Source of the DNA: Panopea generosa
Taxonomy: Eukaryota; Mollusca; Bivalvia; Adapedonta; Hiatellidae
NCBI GenBank assembly: GCA_029582155.1
Contig: CM055912.1
Span: 1,240,001-1,304,000, forward strand
Direction of reading: 5' to 3'
Length of the DNA: 64,000 bases
Positions 1-11,700 of the stretch are shown here, one piece after another (position 1 is the first letter of the stretch; every line of letters starts with the position of its first letter). Under the pieces are notes generated by a model, which saw only the letters and a program-made list of their open reading frames with translations, was not told where the DNA came from and ran no database searches. The position numbers and the translations under genes were made by a program.

Positions 1-110
1 TACTGTGTGGGAGAGGACACTGTGTTGTATTGTTACAGTATCAGCCTGTGGGTAGTGGATCTACTGTGTGGGAGAGGACACTGTGTTGTATTGTTTTTCA
101 GTATCAGCAT
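1..110. repeat. 61-bp tandem duplication at the window edge
   Basis: Two copies of a 61-bp unit beginning TACTGTGTGGGAGAGGACAC start at positions 1 and 62. The second copy diverges after GTATCAGCA. The array may extend left of the window. A short open frame crosses it but has no sign of coding use. Confidence 0.75.
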
Positions 111-174
111 TGGCAAAATAAAGAGAATATTGACAGTAAGTATAAAACATACACAGTCAGTCTTTACAAACAAT

Positions 175-393
175 AAAATTGAATGGGGTCCAACATCATT
201 TTCAACAAATTTCAGGTTATATGAGACAAGTCCAGTTTTATTGATGGAGAAAGAGAACCAATGTTCTTTTGCAAGTGACTGCCAAACTTTCTCACGTAAA
301 GTTTTTTTACCAAGCGAGACTCGAACCCATGCCCTTACTACTGATAGGTTAGTGGCCTTAACACAGTGCCTTAGACCACTCGGCCATGGAGGA
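175..393 (-). mobile_element. tRNA-derived SINE, family A (tRNA-Leu-like head)
   Basis: On the minus strand the head (393 to about 309) carries an A box, TGGCCGAGTGGTCTAAGG, and a B box, GGTTCGAGTCT. The spacing suits a class II (Leu/Ser) tRNA with a long variable arm. The putative anticodon loop TTAAGGC would give AAG (Leu), but the anticodon and T stems pair poorly, so this is a SINE head or tRNA pseudogene rather than a working tRNA. The body below 309 matches the copy at 42,487-42,735, including AAAACTTTA, GAGAAAGTTTG, CAATAAAACTGGA and CCTGAAAT. Seen: both boxes and the shared body. Inferred: RNA polymerase III origin. Confidence 0.65.
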
Positions 394-464
394 CTGCTAT
401 ACATGGTCAAAATTATAGATGAAATAATTGTATTGTAAGGTGATAACCATCAATTCATGATGAT

Positions 465-600
465 GAATTCTTGTGGTAATATTCTAATCACTGCCAAACT
501 GGAGTATCATGCTGCAGATACATGATATGATACCCCACCCAGTCACATTATACTACCAGGCCAATCAGTGCTAGAATTATCTTCTAAATAATCTAAATAT
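465..600 (-). mobile_element. SINE family D, fragment
   Basis: Contains GATATGATACCCCACCCAGT and CACATTATACTACCAGGCCA, the conserved body found at 6.7, 7.8, 32.3 and 41.6 kb. The tRNA-like head is missing, so this is a 5'-truncated minus-strand copy. Confidence 0.6.
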
Positions 601-1540
601 CTGAAACTAATAACCGTGATTTTAACCAGTGTTAACATGTTAACCGTATTGTGGCTAGTTGATATACTACTATAATATTTTAGGCATATTTTTTAAGCAA
701 ATGGATAAATGTGGTATTTGTGGGATAAGCATTAATGGTTGTATTAAATGAAATTATTCAAATATGATTTGACCGATCAGAAAATTATTGGTTGACATAC
801 GATTTTGATAAAAAAAATTCCCTATTTACTTGGCTAAGTGTTTTCTTGTCTGCTGTCTAGTTGGTTATTAGTTAATCATTGCCATGTATTTGTACCGAGA
901 CTAACCTCATTTAAAGTATATACTTAATTATATTAATAAACTTTATTGTACTGGTCTTGTTAAAGAGGAAAAATAGGACGCGAACTATGTCAAAACAAAT
1001 CAAACTTGGTCATTACAAATCCTACTCGTCAGATACAAAATAACGATATCAATATGGACCAGAACTGGACAAGGATAATTACTTCTGGTTATTTGAATCT
1101 GCAGTCATACATTAATTCAGCTTGTGATAATAAGAAGGCATTGTAATTGGGAGGTTGATACTGTTGACAATATTATTATATATTTTAAATATAAAAATGT
1201 ATAGAAAGATGTTATATAGTATTCTGCCTTACACATAAAAACAGTTCTATACATCTCATATCTATCAAAACTAAGATGCTTTTCTAGCCTACTTTATTTC
1301 ATTAACTTAATCAAATTGTCACTAATTAAGTGATTTTATATCAACTGAGCTATCGGGCCTCGGACAGTTATATTGGCCTATGGTGTTGGGCCGATATGAC
1401 AATCCTTTGACCAATAATTGGCCAATACAAATTCCTTTAATTAATCAAAATATAATATTGAGCAAAATAAAACCTGTTTATAAAGTTAAATGTCAATGTG
1501 TTTCACTATTTATAGAAATCAGTATTATGTTTAAAAAAAA
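601..1540. other. AT-rich intergenic DNA, nothing recognised
   Basis: No open frame of coding character, no clear inverted ends and no tandem repeat was seen in this stretch. Confidence 0.6.
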
Positions 1541-1544
1541 TGGA

Positions 1545-1735
1545 GCTTGTGATCTAGTGGTATGGCATCAGACTCTTGAATGGAGGATCGAAGTTCAAGA
1601 CCCTGCCACGCTCGATGTTGTGTTTGTGAGCAAGACACAAATATTCACATGTGTGCTAAGTACTGGTTCTTCTCAGGAAGAAATTTCAAGCTTCAAACAT
1701 GATTTGATAAGTTTTAACCTGTTACTTATTTGATA
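1545..1735 (+). mobile_element. tRNA-derived SINE, family B
   Basis: The head reads GATCTAGTGGTATGGCATCA (A-box-like) and then GAAGTTCAAGACCCTGCC (B-box-like). The body has GTGAGCAAGACACAAAT, GCTAAGTACTGG and a tail resembling AAACATGATTTGATAAG. The same body occurs at 23.1 and 39.2 kb and, inverted, at 1.83-1.91 kb. The GAGCAAGACA core is a conserved feature of several invertebrate SINEs; I cannot name the subfamily. Confidence 0.6.
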
Positions 1736-1824
1736 TTAAATGAAGAAAGCAAAGTTTCTAGCTTTTATTTTTTCTTCTTTATAGTTAATTCATAACATAT
1801 ATATAATAATAGGCTTTTTTGAAC

Positions 1825-2410
1825 TTATTTATTTTATACGGATTGTGAAACAATTCTTGTAACTTATAATAAATCATGCATGAATCTTTCTGGGTAGAAC
1901 CAGTACTAAGCATGTGTGGACACTACTCATGGCTGTGGTGGAGGATCAAACCCATGATCCTCTGATCCTGGATACAACACTCTACCACAGGGCCATGTGT
2001 GGACACTACTCATAGCTGTGGTGGAGGATCAAACCCATGACCCTCTGCTCCTGAATACAACGCTCTACCACTGGGCCATGTGTGGACACTACTCATAACT
2101 GTGGTGGAGGATCAAACCCATGACCCTCTGCTCCTGAATAACGCTCTACCACTGGGCCATGTGTGGACACTACTCATGGCTGTGATGGAGGATCAAACCC
2201 ATGACCCTCTGATCCTGAATACAACGCTCTACCACTGGGCCATGTGTGGACACTACTCATGTGTGTGGTGGAGGATCAAACCCATGACCCTCTGCCCCTG
2301 AATACAAAGCTCTACCACTGGGCCATGTGTGGACACTACTCATGTGTTTGGTGGAAGATCAAACCCATGACCCTCTGATCCTGAATACAAAGCTCTACCA
2401 CTGGGCCATG
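1825..2410 (-). mobile_element. SINE family B with six tandem tRNA-like heads
   Basis: The stretch 1,830-1,912 is a family B tail on the minus strand (GTACTGGTTCTACCCAG, then TTGTTTCACAATCC). It is followed by six units of 83 bp (one is 81 bp), with CATGTGTGGACACTACTCAT recurring at 1,911, 1,994, 2,077, 2,158, 2,241 and 2,324. On the minus strand each unit reads GGCCCAGTGGTAGAGC (A-box-like), then GGGTTTGATCCTCCACC (B-box-like), then the start of the body. The promoter-bearing head has therefore been amplified while the tail stayed single. Open frames here only reflect the repeat. Confidence 0.7.
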
Positions 2411-3286
2411 TGCTCAGCGCATACTGATATGCTAGGACAATATGAAAAGTTAGGTGTTTAATTCGTATAATGACAGGAAAGGACATTAAGATCAATTCTT
2501 TTACTGAGATTACCAACAAAATAGCCAAATTTCTATTGAAGGATTCTCTTGTAAAATAGTGTGATTAAAATATAAACTTGGCATTTCATTTTTGTGTATA
2601 TTAGATGTAATTCCTCCAATATTATTCACTCCATGTGGAAGTTTAAGGCTTTATTCACTATAAAGGCAAAGGACATTTTTGTACTTTTCAGGCATATTTT
2701 GTCAGAGTGTAGGATGACAGAGACAATTTTGAATGTAACTCGGGGGCCACCAGCTTTTCCATGACAGTTTTGATAGAGTGAAGGGACAAAAGTATATAGT
2801 GAAAAACGAGATGATGATGGCATCACAGCGAACAGAAATACTGCTAAAATGGTCTCCTGACTGGATTAAAGTGTGTTATTCATGTATGTGTTAAACTTGT
2901 GACAGAACTCCAAAATTGTAGAGTTGGTTGAAATATATAGGTGAAAATTCACTGATCTGATTCCTAGAAGTGGAGAGCAACAAAAAAGTAAATCTTAATA
3001 ACTTTGACAGTTTTGAAGTTGTTCACTTGGAATTTGTTATGATGACAGACTATGGTGTTAAAAACTAGAAAAACAGACAACATTGGGTAAGTCAAATTAA
3101 AAAAAAAAAATAAATTAAAAAAAAAATGTTTGTTTTTGTCCCAGAATGCCCGTATCAGAGCAATTATTTTAACTTCCTGTTCAGAAGTGTAGTCTGCTGA
3201 ATTTAAATAACTAAACTGAAGTCTATAATATGTTTTTACTTCATTTAAATTCAATTAAGAATTGTTTAATTTTTTAAATAATCTAA
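2411..3286. other. AT-rich intergenic DNA, nothing recognised
   Basis: No coding-like frame was seen. There are short poly-A runs near 3,100-3,125. Confidence 0.55.
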
Positions 3287-3287
3287 A

Positions 3288-3469
3288 TACAGTCAAACCT
3301 GTCTTAAGCACCCAGTCAAGGGAAGGAGCAAAGTGACCTTTTAAGACATGTTGTTGCTTAATACAGGTCAGTTTATTCTGACAGCATAGAAATGGGATAT
3401 AACAAATGTGGGTGCTTAAGACAAGTGACTGTTAAATAGAGGTGATCACTTACACAAGTTTGACTGTAT
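3288..3469. mobile_element. MITE with TACAGTCAAAC ends (mariner-like termini)
   Basis: About 180 bp bounded by TACAGTCAAACCTGTCTTAAG on the left and AAGTTTGACTGTA on the right. These are inverted relative to each other and flanked by TA/AT bases compatible with a TA target duplication. The interior contains GTCAAGGGAAGGAGCAAAGT, whose inverse complement occurs in the second copy at 56,772-56,955. There is no coding capacity, so this is a non-autonomous element. The Tc1/mariner link is an inference from the TA flanks. Confidence 0.65.
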
Positions 3470-4565
3470 GGACAAACTCTTAAGAAATGGGCTGTAAAGC
3501 CAGCTTTAAACTCTGAATTGCATCTGAGAGTGTATACTGTGAGTTGGCTGCACCAATAAAGGTTATGGACAATGCATGTAGGTATCGGAATCCGAGAAAT
3601 CTGCCTTCTGTTGGGCATCGAACCAAATTGCCATAATTGTAAAATTGCGTGACCTCAATGTGCCACAGTCTCAACCGGTCAGTCATTAGTGTAACAATTG
3701 ACTATGCATCAACTTCGATCACTTGACCTTGGAAAGTAATTATAACATCAACAGCGAAAAAACCTGCTTCAGTAATGGACAATGTATGGGTCATTTTACT
3801 GGAGAGGTTTGTTGTCATTTGGTTAAAAGTGAGTTGCAATGTGGCTGGGCTAGGTAATTGCTTGTTCACTAGGAACACCAAGAACTATTCTTGAGAATAT
3901 TCTTACACTTAAGCTTGGAACTCCAGATTTCAACCTTGGATTTCTAGGTTACCATGACAGAAAGAATAATTCTGAGTTTATTTGACTTTATATTATGCTT
4001 TTCTACATGCTTGCAAATTTTGATCACAATAATTGGACTCTTATTGTGTTTTTTCAAAATGTATTCTTGAGTTCAAGCTAAGAATATTCTTAAGAATAGT
4101 TGGTGAAACCACCCCAGGTATTTAGATTATACTACAGGTTATTATTTATGTAGGTCATTCATGGACATGCACCAACCAATTGTTCTTTATATGTTCATGA
4201 ATATTAATTTCTAACCTAACCCAAAACTCTGTTTTGGCTAGAGTCAAGCTATACTCTAGACAGAACATAATTTATATTCTTTTTGTGTTCTTTGGCATTG
4301 TAGCTATCTGTGTTTCTGTACACACTGGTGTGGCACTTAATTTACTTTTCAGCCCTTGTACAAATTCATGCAGAGCAATGTGCAAACGTGTGTGCTTCTC
4401 TCAGAAATGGTGCTCATGTTCAAGTTACTCACAGTTTGTAATCCACTTGCTGTTGTATAATTTCTTACTGGTTTGTAAGCCTTTTGGTATTCTGTACTTT
4501 AAGAAATATGCATCAAATGATGTGATGTCTGCTCTGACAGTGCTGTGGCTGAAATCCATCTAAGA
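3470..4565. other. Intergenic DNA, no gene supported
   Basis: Overlapping short frames occur on both strands. The longest plus-strand frame (about 4,234-4,563) is cysteine-rich but opens with TTG rather than ATG and matches no family I recognise. I do not call a gene here. Confidence 0.5.
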
Positions 4566-4567
4566 GA

Positions 4568-5320
4568 TTTTAAGTGAGCTGTAGTACTAATAATTTCAGT
4601 TAGAAGTAACACTGAGATATTTAGTGAAGTATTGTTGATAGATTTAGTGAGAAATAGTACATATAGATTAAGTGAGCTGTAGAACTGATATTTTAGTGAG
4701 AAGTAACACTGAGATAGTTAGTGAAATATTATTGATATATTTAGAGAGAAATAAAACAGAGATTAAGTAAAAATACAGAGAGATTAAGTGAGCTGTAGTG
4801 TAGTCCTGATATTTTAGTGAGACATATTATTGATAGATTTAGTGAACAATAATACATAGAGATTAAGTGAGCTATAGAACTGATATTTTAGTGAGAAGTA
4901 AAACTGTGATATTTAGTGAGATGAATTATTAATAGATTTAGTGAGAAATAATATAGAGATATTAAGTGAGCTGTAGTACTGATAATTTCAGTAAGAAGTA
5001 ACACTGAGATATTTAGTGAAGTATTATTGATATATTTAGTGAGTAATAATACAGAGAGATTAAGTGAGTTGTAAAACTGATATTTTAGTGAGAAGTAAAA
5101 CTGAGATATTTAGTGAGACATATTATTGATAGATTTATTGAGAAATAATACAGAGATATTAAGTGAGCTGTAGTACTGATAATTTCAGTTAGAAGTAACA
5201 CTGAGATATTTAGTGAAGTAGTATTGATAGATTTAGTGAGTAGTACTGAGATAATTTGTGAGCACCATAATACTGAAATATTAAAGAAACAAAAATAATC
5301 AGTACTCTGAGAGATTTAGT
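4568..5320. repeat. Degenerate ~98-bp tandem array
   Basis: The phrase TAAGTGAGCTGTAGTACTGA recurs at about 4,571, 4,669, 4,784, 4,863, 4,972, 5,061 and 5,160, a spacing of 79-115 bp. Each unit also contains GAGATATTTAGTGA and GATAGATTTAGTGAG. These shorter TTTAGTGAG echoes suggest the unit grew from a smaller repeat. Confidence 0.8.
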
Positions 5321-6604
5321 TAGCATAAATTTGAATTGTGGAACTCAAATTTATTCAAGCATTTAAAATTGCCCACCAGGACTTCCACCATGTTCCCAAT
5401 GATAAGACAGTAACATCTAAAACAAGAGTTTATTTCTATTGATCTATCTTGTCTTTTCCAAGTCGTAATTATCTTTCTTATATAGATCATTGTCCTTAAA
5501 ATCAATTCACTTAATGACTTTATTAAAATGAACTGCACGGTCTTGATTAAATCGTTAGCATTAAAGCATTTTTTAACTAATTTTGCAGAATATTACTGTC
5601 ACTTCGAGAGACCTGAGTTTGATAAATCATTGAGGCGGTCTGATATAAACAGGAAAAAAAGTATCTTTTGCACTTGGCTGAGATTACTGGATTTGTCAAT
5701 TAATTGACCTGTCACGTGAATGTAATGGTAAAGCACTTCTGATCCACAAAAAAGGCTTTGAAACTGTCTGAATCTTTTTAATTTGCACTTTCTTACATTG
5801 AACAGCATAATGCTGTATCACTGTGTTTTAACAGAAAGGAGATACACTATTTGTGTTGCAAAAGGTTGAATTTCTTGATTTGATATTGAAAGAAGTCATA
5901 TTATATTAAAACAAAAACAAATATTGTCAAATTGAAACTCTATACCAGACTGTTTTGTAAGAGCGTTTGAAGTTTTTACAAAAAGGTGTTTTTGAGTGGT
6001 TACAAATATTAATTATTAATGAAAAATAATTCATATATTTATTGAATTTTAGAATTTCGTCTGTTGTGATCATAAATTTGATCACAATCTGGCAGTTTAA
6101 ACTGAAGTCTGTCCATTTAAAGTAATATAGTTTCTTGACACAAGTATTGATTGTATGTCTTCATTGGGTAATGACAGTTATTGAATCATTGATGATGAAT
6201 TCTGTTGTTATTAAGACTTTTTTCTGTGAATTCTAGGATGTTTTTATCTTTTCTGCAGTTCTTCGATGCGCAGGAAGTAATCAAGAACTAGGTTTGCACA
6301 GATCTCTGTGGCATCAGCAAATGTCTCCAAAAACAAAACAAAAATTGAGTTTTACTAAAAAGTGTAGTTTTGGAAATCGTTTTCTTGCAACTGAAAGTTG
6401 AATGTTTTGCCAAAGATGATAAAAACAACAAAAGAGGCATAAATAACAATGTGGACATGGATTAGTAGCTATGGATGTTACATCAAGCAAGTTTTGCTTT
6501 AATACTTAAAAGTTTAAAAAGAGCATTTACTGTTAGGGTAAATTTAGTTTGTGAAGTTTGATTGGACATTTCACTATACAAATGATGTTTCTCCTGCTTT
6601 ATAG
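5321..6604. other. AT-rich intergenic DNA, nothing recognised
   Basis: Only short frames without protein-like composition are present. No repeat structure was seen. Confidence 0.55.
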
Positions 6605-6605
6605 A

Positions 6606-6890
6606 TCTGCGTGGAATACTGTCTTCAGCAGACACCATTGTCATAATGATTGAGAGATTGTTAAAACTCATAAATACCATACACTTCTTTAGATGGTATT
6701 CTTAGCAAGCAGACACATGGTATGATACCCCACCCAATTACATTATACTGACACCGAACCAAGCAGACCTAGGACTATCGTCCAACTGCTGGGCACAAGT
6801 GAGGAAACTTCTAGTACAATTTTTCAAGTCTTTGATATGACCCTGACTTAGGATGTGAGAAGGACACCACTACTGTGGTTGTCAGTTTTA
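6606..6890. mobile_element. SINE family D, rearranged (two pieces in opposite orientation)
   Basis: The left piece (about 6,606-6,665: GGAATACTGTCTTCAGCAGA, then CATTGTCATAATGATTGAGA) matches family D in plus orientation, as at 41.69 kb. The right piece (about 6,705-6,890: CATGGTATGATACCCCACCC, TACTGACACCGAACCAAGCA) is family D in minus orientation. An inversion or two separate insertions would explain this. Confidence 0.5.
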
Positions 6891-7635
6891 TTATATATTT
6901 CACATGAATGCAACCCCCATTTCTACAGGATACAGTGCAATACATAATTATGTTCAAGATAACATACTAGTATTTTTCAAATAATGATTTTCATATTTAT
7001 AATGCAAAGGTTATTTGACAGGGTGTTTCTTACAACTAGGTTTACTTAGGCCAGGGTAGATTTTGTTAAGTAAATTAAGTGAATTATTGAAAATCAAACA
7101 AAAGCCATATGTGAAGCCATGTTAAAAGTCCTCTTACAGCTTGAACTACAATTAGATACGTCTGAAGACAGTACAAAAACATTTTTCCCATCTAATCGAC
7201 AAGCTTTATTCCAGGCCAATATTTAGTTGCAAATCTGGCTAAATTATCACGCTTTAATGTCTGCAATATCCTGGAGAAGTAATCCCAGCATGCAATGTAA
7301 GTCGCTGTAGGTTATTGAGATAAATTGTTCAGAAGATTTTTATCCATTTAGAGAAAAAATTGATTAAAATCCCCCTAAGTGTCATGATAAGAAACAGCAT
7401 TTGGAAGATTTAACTTCTCTACGTTGAAATTTATTGCTGTGCTCATGTTGAACAACTTATTTAGTACCAAGTTAATTCTAATGCAAGTCTCCAGTAAGTG
7501 AAATAATCATTGACCTATTATCCCATTATTATTCTCAGAGACTTTATTTTTTAAACAACAGCAATTTAAATAAAATGCTCATACAAATTCAAAGGTCAAA
7601 TGGCAGTGTTGCATGCCTATATTTTTAAACCTGGA
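6891..7635. other. Intergenic DNA, nothing recognised
   Basis: No coding-like frame or repeat was seen. Confidence 0.5.
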
Positions 7636-7910
7636 ACCGCAGTGGTGGTCGAGGGGTAAAGTGTCAAATGGAAGGTTATGGGTTCAGTCACTGCCCGGGT
7701 TATACTAAAGACTTTAAAAGTGATACTTTAAGCTTTCTCACTCAGCGATCAGCATTTAGAGGATAGTTCTTGGTCTAGTTGGCCGTGTGCCAGCATAATG
7801 TGACTGGGAAGGGCATAATACCATGTGACTGCATCATGATACTCCAGTGAGGCAGGGCTTAGACGAAGACACCATTGTGGTGATTTGTTAAACACTAACA
7901 CTACACTACA
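7636..7910 (+). mobile_element. tRNA-derived SINE, family D, near full length
   Basis: The head has GGTGGTCGAGGGGTAAAGTG (A-box-like) and GGGTTCAGTCACTGCCC (B-box-like). The body has TTGGTCTAGTTGGCCGTG, GCATAATGTGACTGGGAAGG and CATACTCCAGT-like sequence. The 3' end is GGTGATTTGTTAAACACTAA. It is the most complete plus-strand copy of family D in the window. Confidence 0.65.
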
Positions 7911-8744
7911 TGCCACATCTTCACACCTGAGACAATAACGACATGAAGATTTATAACTCCAAGCACTAGTATTACAAACTTCATAATAACGAAATAATTA
8001 ATATAATTAGTTGTGCCTAGGGGCATAACATGATAAATTTGGAAGGGGGAGGGTGTGCGAGGATGCATTCCAAATATTGAGGGTCCAGGGGTACTTTGCT
8101 GGGGATTTTTGTCTCACCGCGACAAAGGAGAGATGAGATTAAGGTGTTGCTTTTCTGTCAACGGCGGTGGTCGCAAACATTTATATTTAGCTCCAACGTT
8201 AAGTTTTCATTTTTACTTTTTATGCTATTTCTCAGTAAGTACTAGTGCTAGGACACTCATACTTGGATCATAGTTACAACTAACACTCTGCATTATATAA
8301 TGCAGATGCTGAGTAGTATTTTTTTTTTTTATTATTTATTTAAATACTGGTTAAAGTTTTGTGTGCAACTACCATCAAGTTCATATCTAAACAATCACTA
8401 AATGTATTTGATCGTAACTTCACACAATACTTCCTACAATATTTCTAAGTCATTAAACCTACTACATTAACCAAGTAAGATAACTCTTGCGAATATCATA
8501 TCTTAATTTTTTTCTCTCCCTAATGTGTATTAACGATCAAAGCGGACACAGCGAGAAATATCATTCTGCGGAATTCTTGTTACACATCACTAAAACAAAT
8601 ATTTATCTGCGTCTGGAAATATCAGTCTGGATATGACTTCTCTGGCTTCAGTCTAAATTAGGTTGATTTTTACATCAAGCAGATCTGATCAAGTACTTAT
8701 CTGTCCCACCCCCACCACCCCCTTACACACTCCTTATGTCAGGA
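7911..8744. other. Intergenic DNA, nothing recognised
   Basis: There is a C-rich run at 8,705-8,725 just before the 39-bp array. No gene is supported. Confidence 0.5.
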
Positions 8745-11700
8745 TATTGTGATATGTCCCTGTAATAAATGTGATGGCAGTAAAATTGCCTCATGTCCCT
8801 TAAATAAACATGATGGCAGTAAAATTGCTCATGTCCCTTTAATAAACATGATGGCCGTTAAATTGCCTCATGTACCTTTAATAAACATGATGGCAGTAAA
8901 ATTGCCTCATGTCTCTTTAATAAACATGATGGCTGTTAAATTGCCTCATGTCTCTTTAATAAACATGATGGCCGTAAAATTGCCTCATGTCTCTTTAATA
9001 AACATGATTGCAGTAAAATTGCCTCATGTCTCTTTAGTAAACATGATGGCCGTTAAATTGCCTCATGTCCCTTTAATAAACATGATGGCCGTTAAATTGC
9101 CCCATGTCCCTTTAATAAACATGAAGGCCTTTAAATTGCCTCATGTCCCTTTAATAAACATGATGGCAGTAAAATTGCCTCATGTCTCTTTAATAAACAT
9201 GATGGTCGTTAAATTGCCTCATGTCTCTTTAATAAACATGATGGCCGTTAAATTGCCTCATGTCTCTTTAATAAACATGATCGCAGTAAAATTGCCTCAT
9301 GTCTCTTTAATAAACATGATGGCCGTTAAATTGCCTCATGTCTCTTTAATAAACATGATGGCCGTTAAATTGCCTCATGTCCCTTTAATAAACATGATGG
9401 CAGTAAAATTGCCTCATGTCTCTTTAATAAACATGATGGCCGTTAAATTGCCTCATGTCTCTTTAATAAACATGATGGCAGTAAAATTGCATCATGTCTC
9501 TTTAATAAACATGATGGCCGTTAAATTGCCTCATGTCTCTTTAATAAACATGATGGCCGTTAAATTGCCTCATGTCTCTTTAATAAACATGATGGCAGTA
9601 AAATTGCCTCATGTCCCATTAATAAACATGATGGCAGTAAAATTGCCCCATGTCCCTTTAATAAACATGATGGCCGTTAAATTGCCCCATGTCCCTTTAA
9701 TAAACATGATGGCCTTTAAATTGCCTCATGTCCCTTTAATAAACATGATGGCAGTAAAATTGCCTCATGTCTCTTTAATAAACATGATGGCCGTTAAATT
9801 GCCTCATGTCTCTTTAATAAACATGATCGCAGTAAAATTGCCTCATGTCTCTTTAATAAACATGATGGCCGTTAAATTGCCTCATGTCTCTTTAATAAAC
9901 ATGATGGCCGTTAAATTACCTCATGTCCCTTTAATAAACATGATGGCAGTAAAATTGCCTCATGTCTCTTTAATAAACATGATGGCCGTTAAATTGCCTC
10001 ATGTCTCTATAATAAACATGATGGCCGTTAAATTGCCTCATGTCTCTTTAATAAACATGATGGCAGTAAAATTGCCTCATGTCCCATTAATAAACATGAT
10101 GGCCGTTAAATTGCCCCATGTCCCTTTAATAAACATGATGGCCTTTAAATTGCCTCATGTCCCTTTAATAAACATGATGGCAGTAAAATTGCCTCATGTC
10201 CCTTTAATAAACATGATGGCAGTAAAATTGCCTCATGTCCCATTAATAAACATAATGGCAGTAAAATTGCCTCATGTCACTTTAATAAACATGATGGCAG
10301 TAAAATTGCCTCATGACCCTTTAAAAAACATGATGGCAGTAAAATTGCCTCATATCCCTTTAATAAACATGATGGCAGTAAAATTGCTTCATGTCACTTT
10401 AATTAACATGATGGCAGTAAAATTGATAATGTCCCTTTAATAAACATGATGGCAGTAAAATTGCCTTATGTCCCTTTAATAACCATGATGGCAGTAAAAT
10501 TACCTCATGACCCTTTAATAAACATGATGGCAGTAAAATTGCCTCATGTCCCATTAATAAACATGATGGCAGTAAAATTGCCTCATGTCCCTTTAATAAA
10601 CATGATAGCAGTAAAATTGATAATGTCCCTTTAATAAACATGATTGCAGTAAAATTGCCCCATGTTCCTTTAATAAACATGATGGCAGTAAAATTGCCTG
10701 TTGTCCCTTTAATAAACATGATGGCAGTACAATTGCCTTATGTCCCTTAAATAAACATGATGACAGTAAAATTGCCTCATGTCCCTTTAAAAAAACATGA
10801 TGGCAGTAAAATTGCCTTGTCCCTTTAATAAACATGATGGCAATAAAATTGCCTCATGGCCCTTTAAAAACATGATGGCAGGAAAACATGATGGCAGTAA
10901 AATTGCCTTATGTCCAATAAACATGATGGCTGTAAAATTGCCTCATGACCCTTTCAAAAACATGATGGAAGTAAAATTGCCTCATGTCTCTTTAATAAAC
11001 ATGATGGCCGTTAAATTGCCTCATGTCTCTATAATAAACATGATGGCCGTTAAATTGCCTCATGTCTCTTTAATAAACATGATGGCAGTAAAATTGCCTC
11101 ATGTCCCATTAATAAACATGATGGCCGTTAAATTGCCCCATGTCCCTTTAATAAACATGATGGCCTTTAAATTGCCTCATGTCCCTTTAATAAACATGAT
11201 GGCAGTAAAATTGCCTCATGTCCCTTTAATAAACATGATGGCAGTAAAATTGCCTCATGTCCCATTAATAAACATAATGGCAGTAAAATTGCCTCATGTC
11301 ACTTTAATAAACATGATGGCAGTAAAATTGCCTCATGACCCTTTAAAAAACATGATGGCAGTAAAATTGCCTCATATCCCTTTAATAAACATGATGGCAG
11401 TAAAATTGCTTCATGTCACTTTAATTAACATGATGGCAGTAAAATTGATAATGTCCCTTTAATAAACATGATGGCAGTAAAATTGCCTTATGTCCCTTTA
11501 ATAACCATGATGGCAGTAAAATTACCTCATGACCCTTTAATAAACATGATGGCAGTAAAATTGCCTCATGTCCCATTAATAAACATGATGGCAGTAAAAT
11601 TGCCTCATGTCCCTTTAATAAACATGATAGCAGTAAAATTGATAATGTCCCTTTAATAAACATGATTGCAGTAAAATTGCCCCATGTTCCTTTAATAAAC

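Noticed and set aside
309..393. Functional tRNA-Leu gene
   Set aside because: A and B boxes are good, but the anticodon and T stems pair poorly and the sequence continues into a SINE body shared with 42.5 kb.
4234..4563. Small secreted cysteine-rich protein
   Set aside because: The frame opens with TTG, no family is recognisable, and no clear signal-peptide cleavage context or flanking gene structure was seen.
8749..10440. 563-codon open frame as a repetitive protein gene
   Set aside because: It is wholly the 39-bp minisatellite read in one frame, both strands are open, and internal duplications of 1,022 bp break the frame. There is no unique N- or C-terminal domain.
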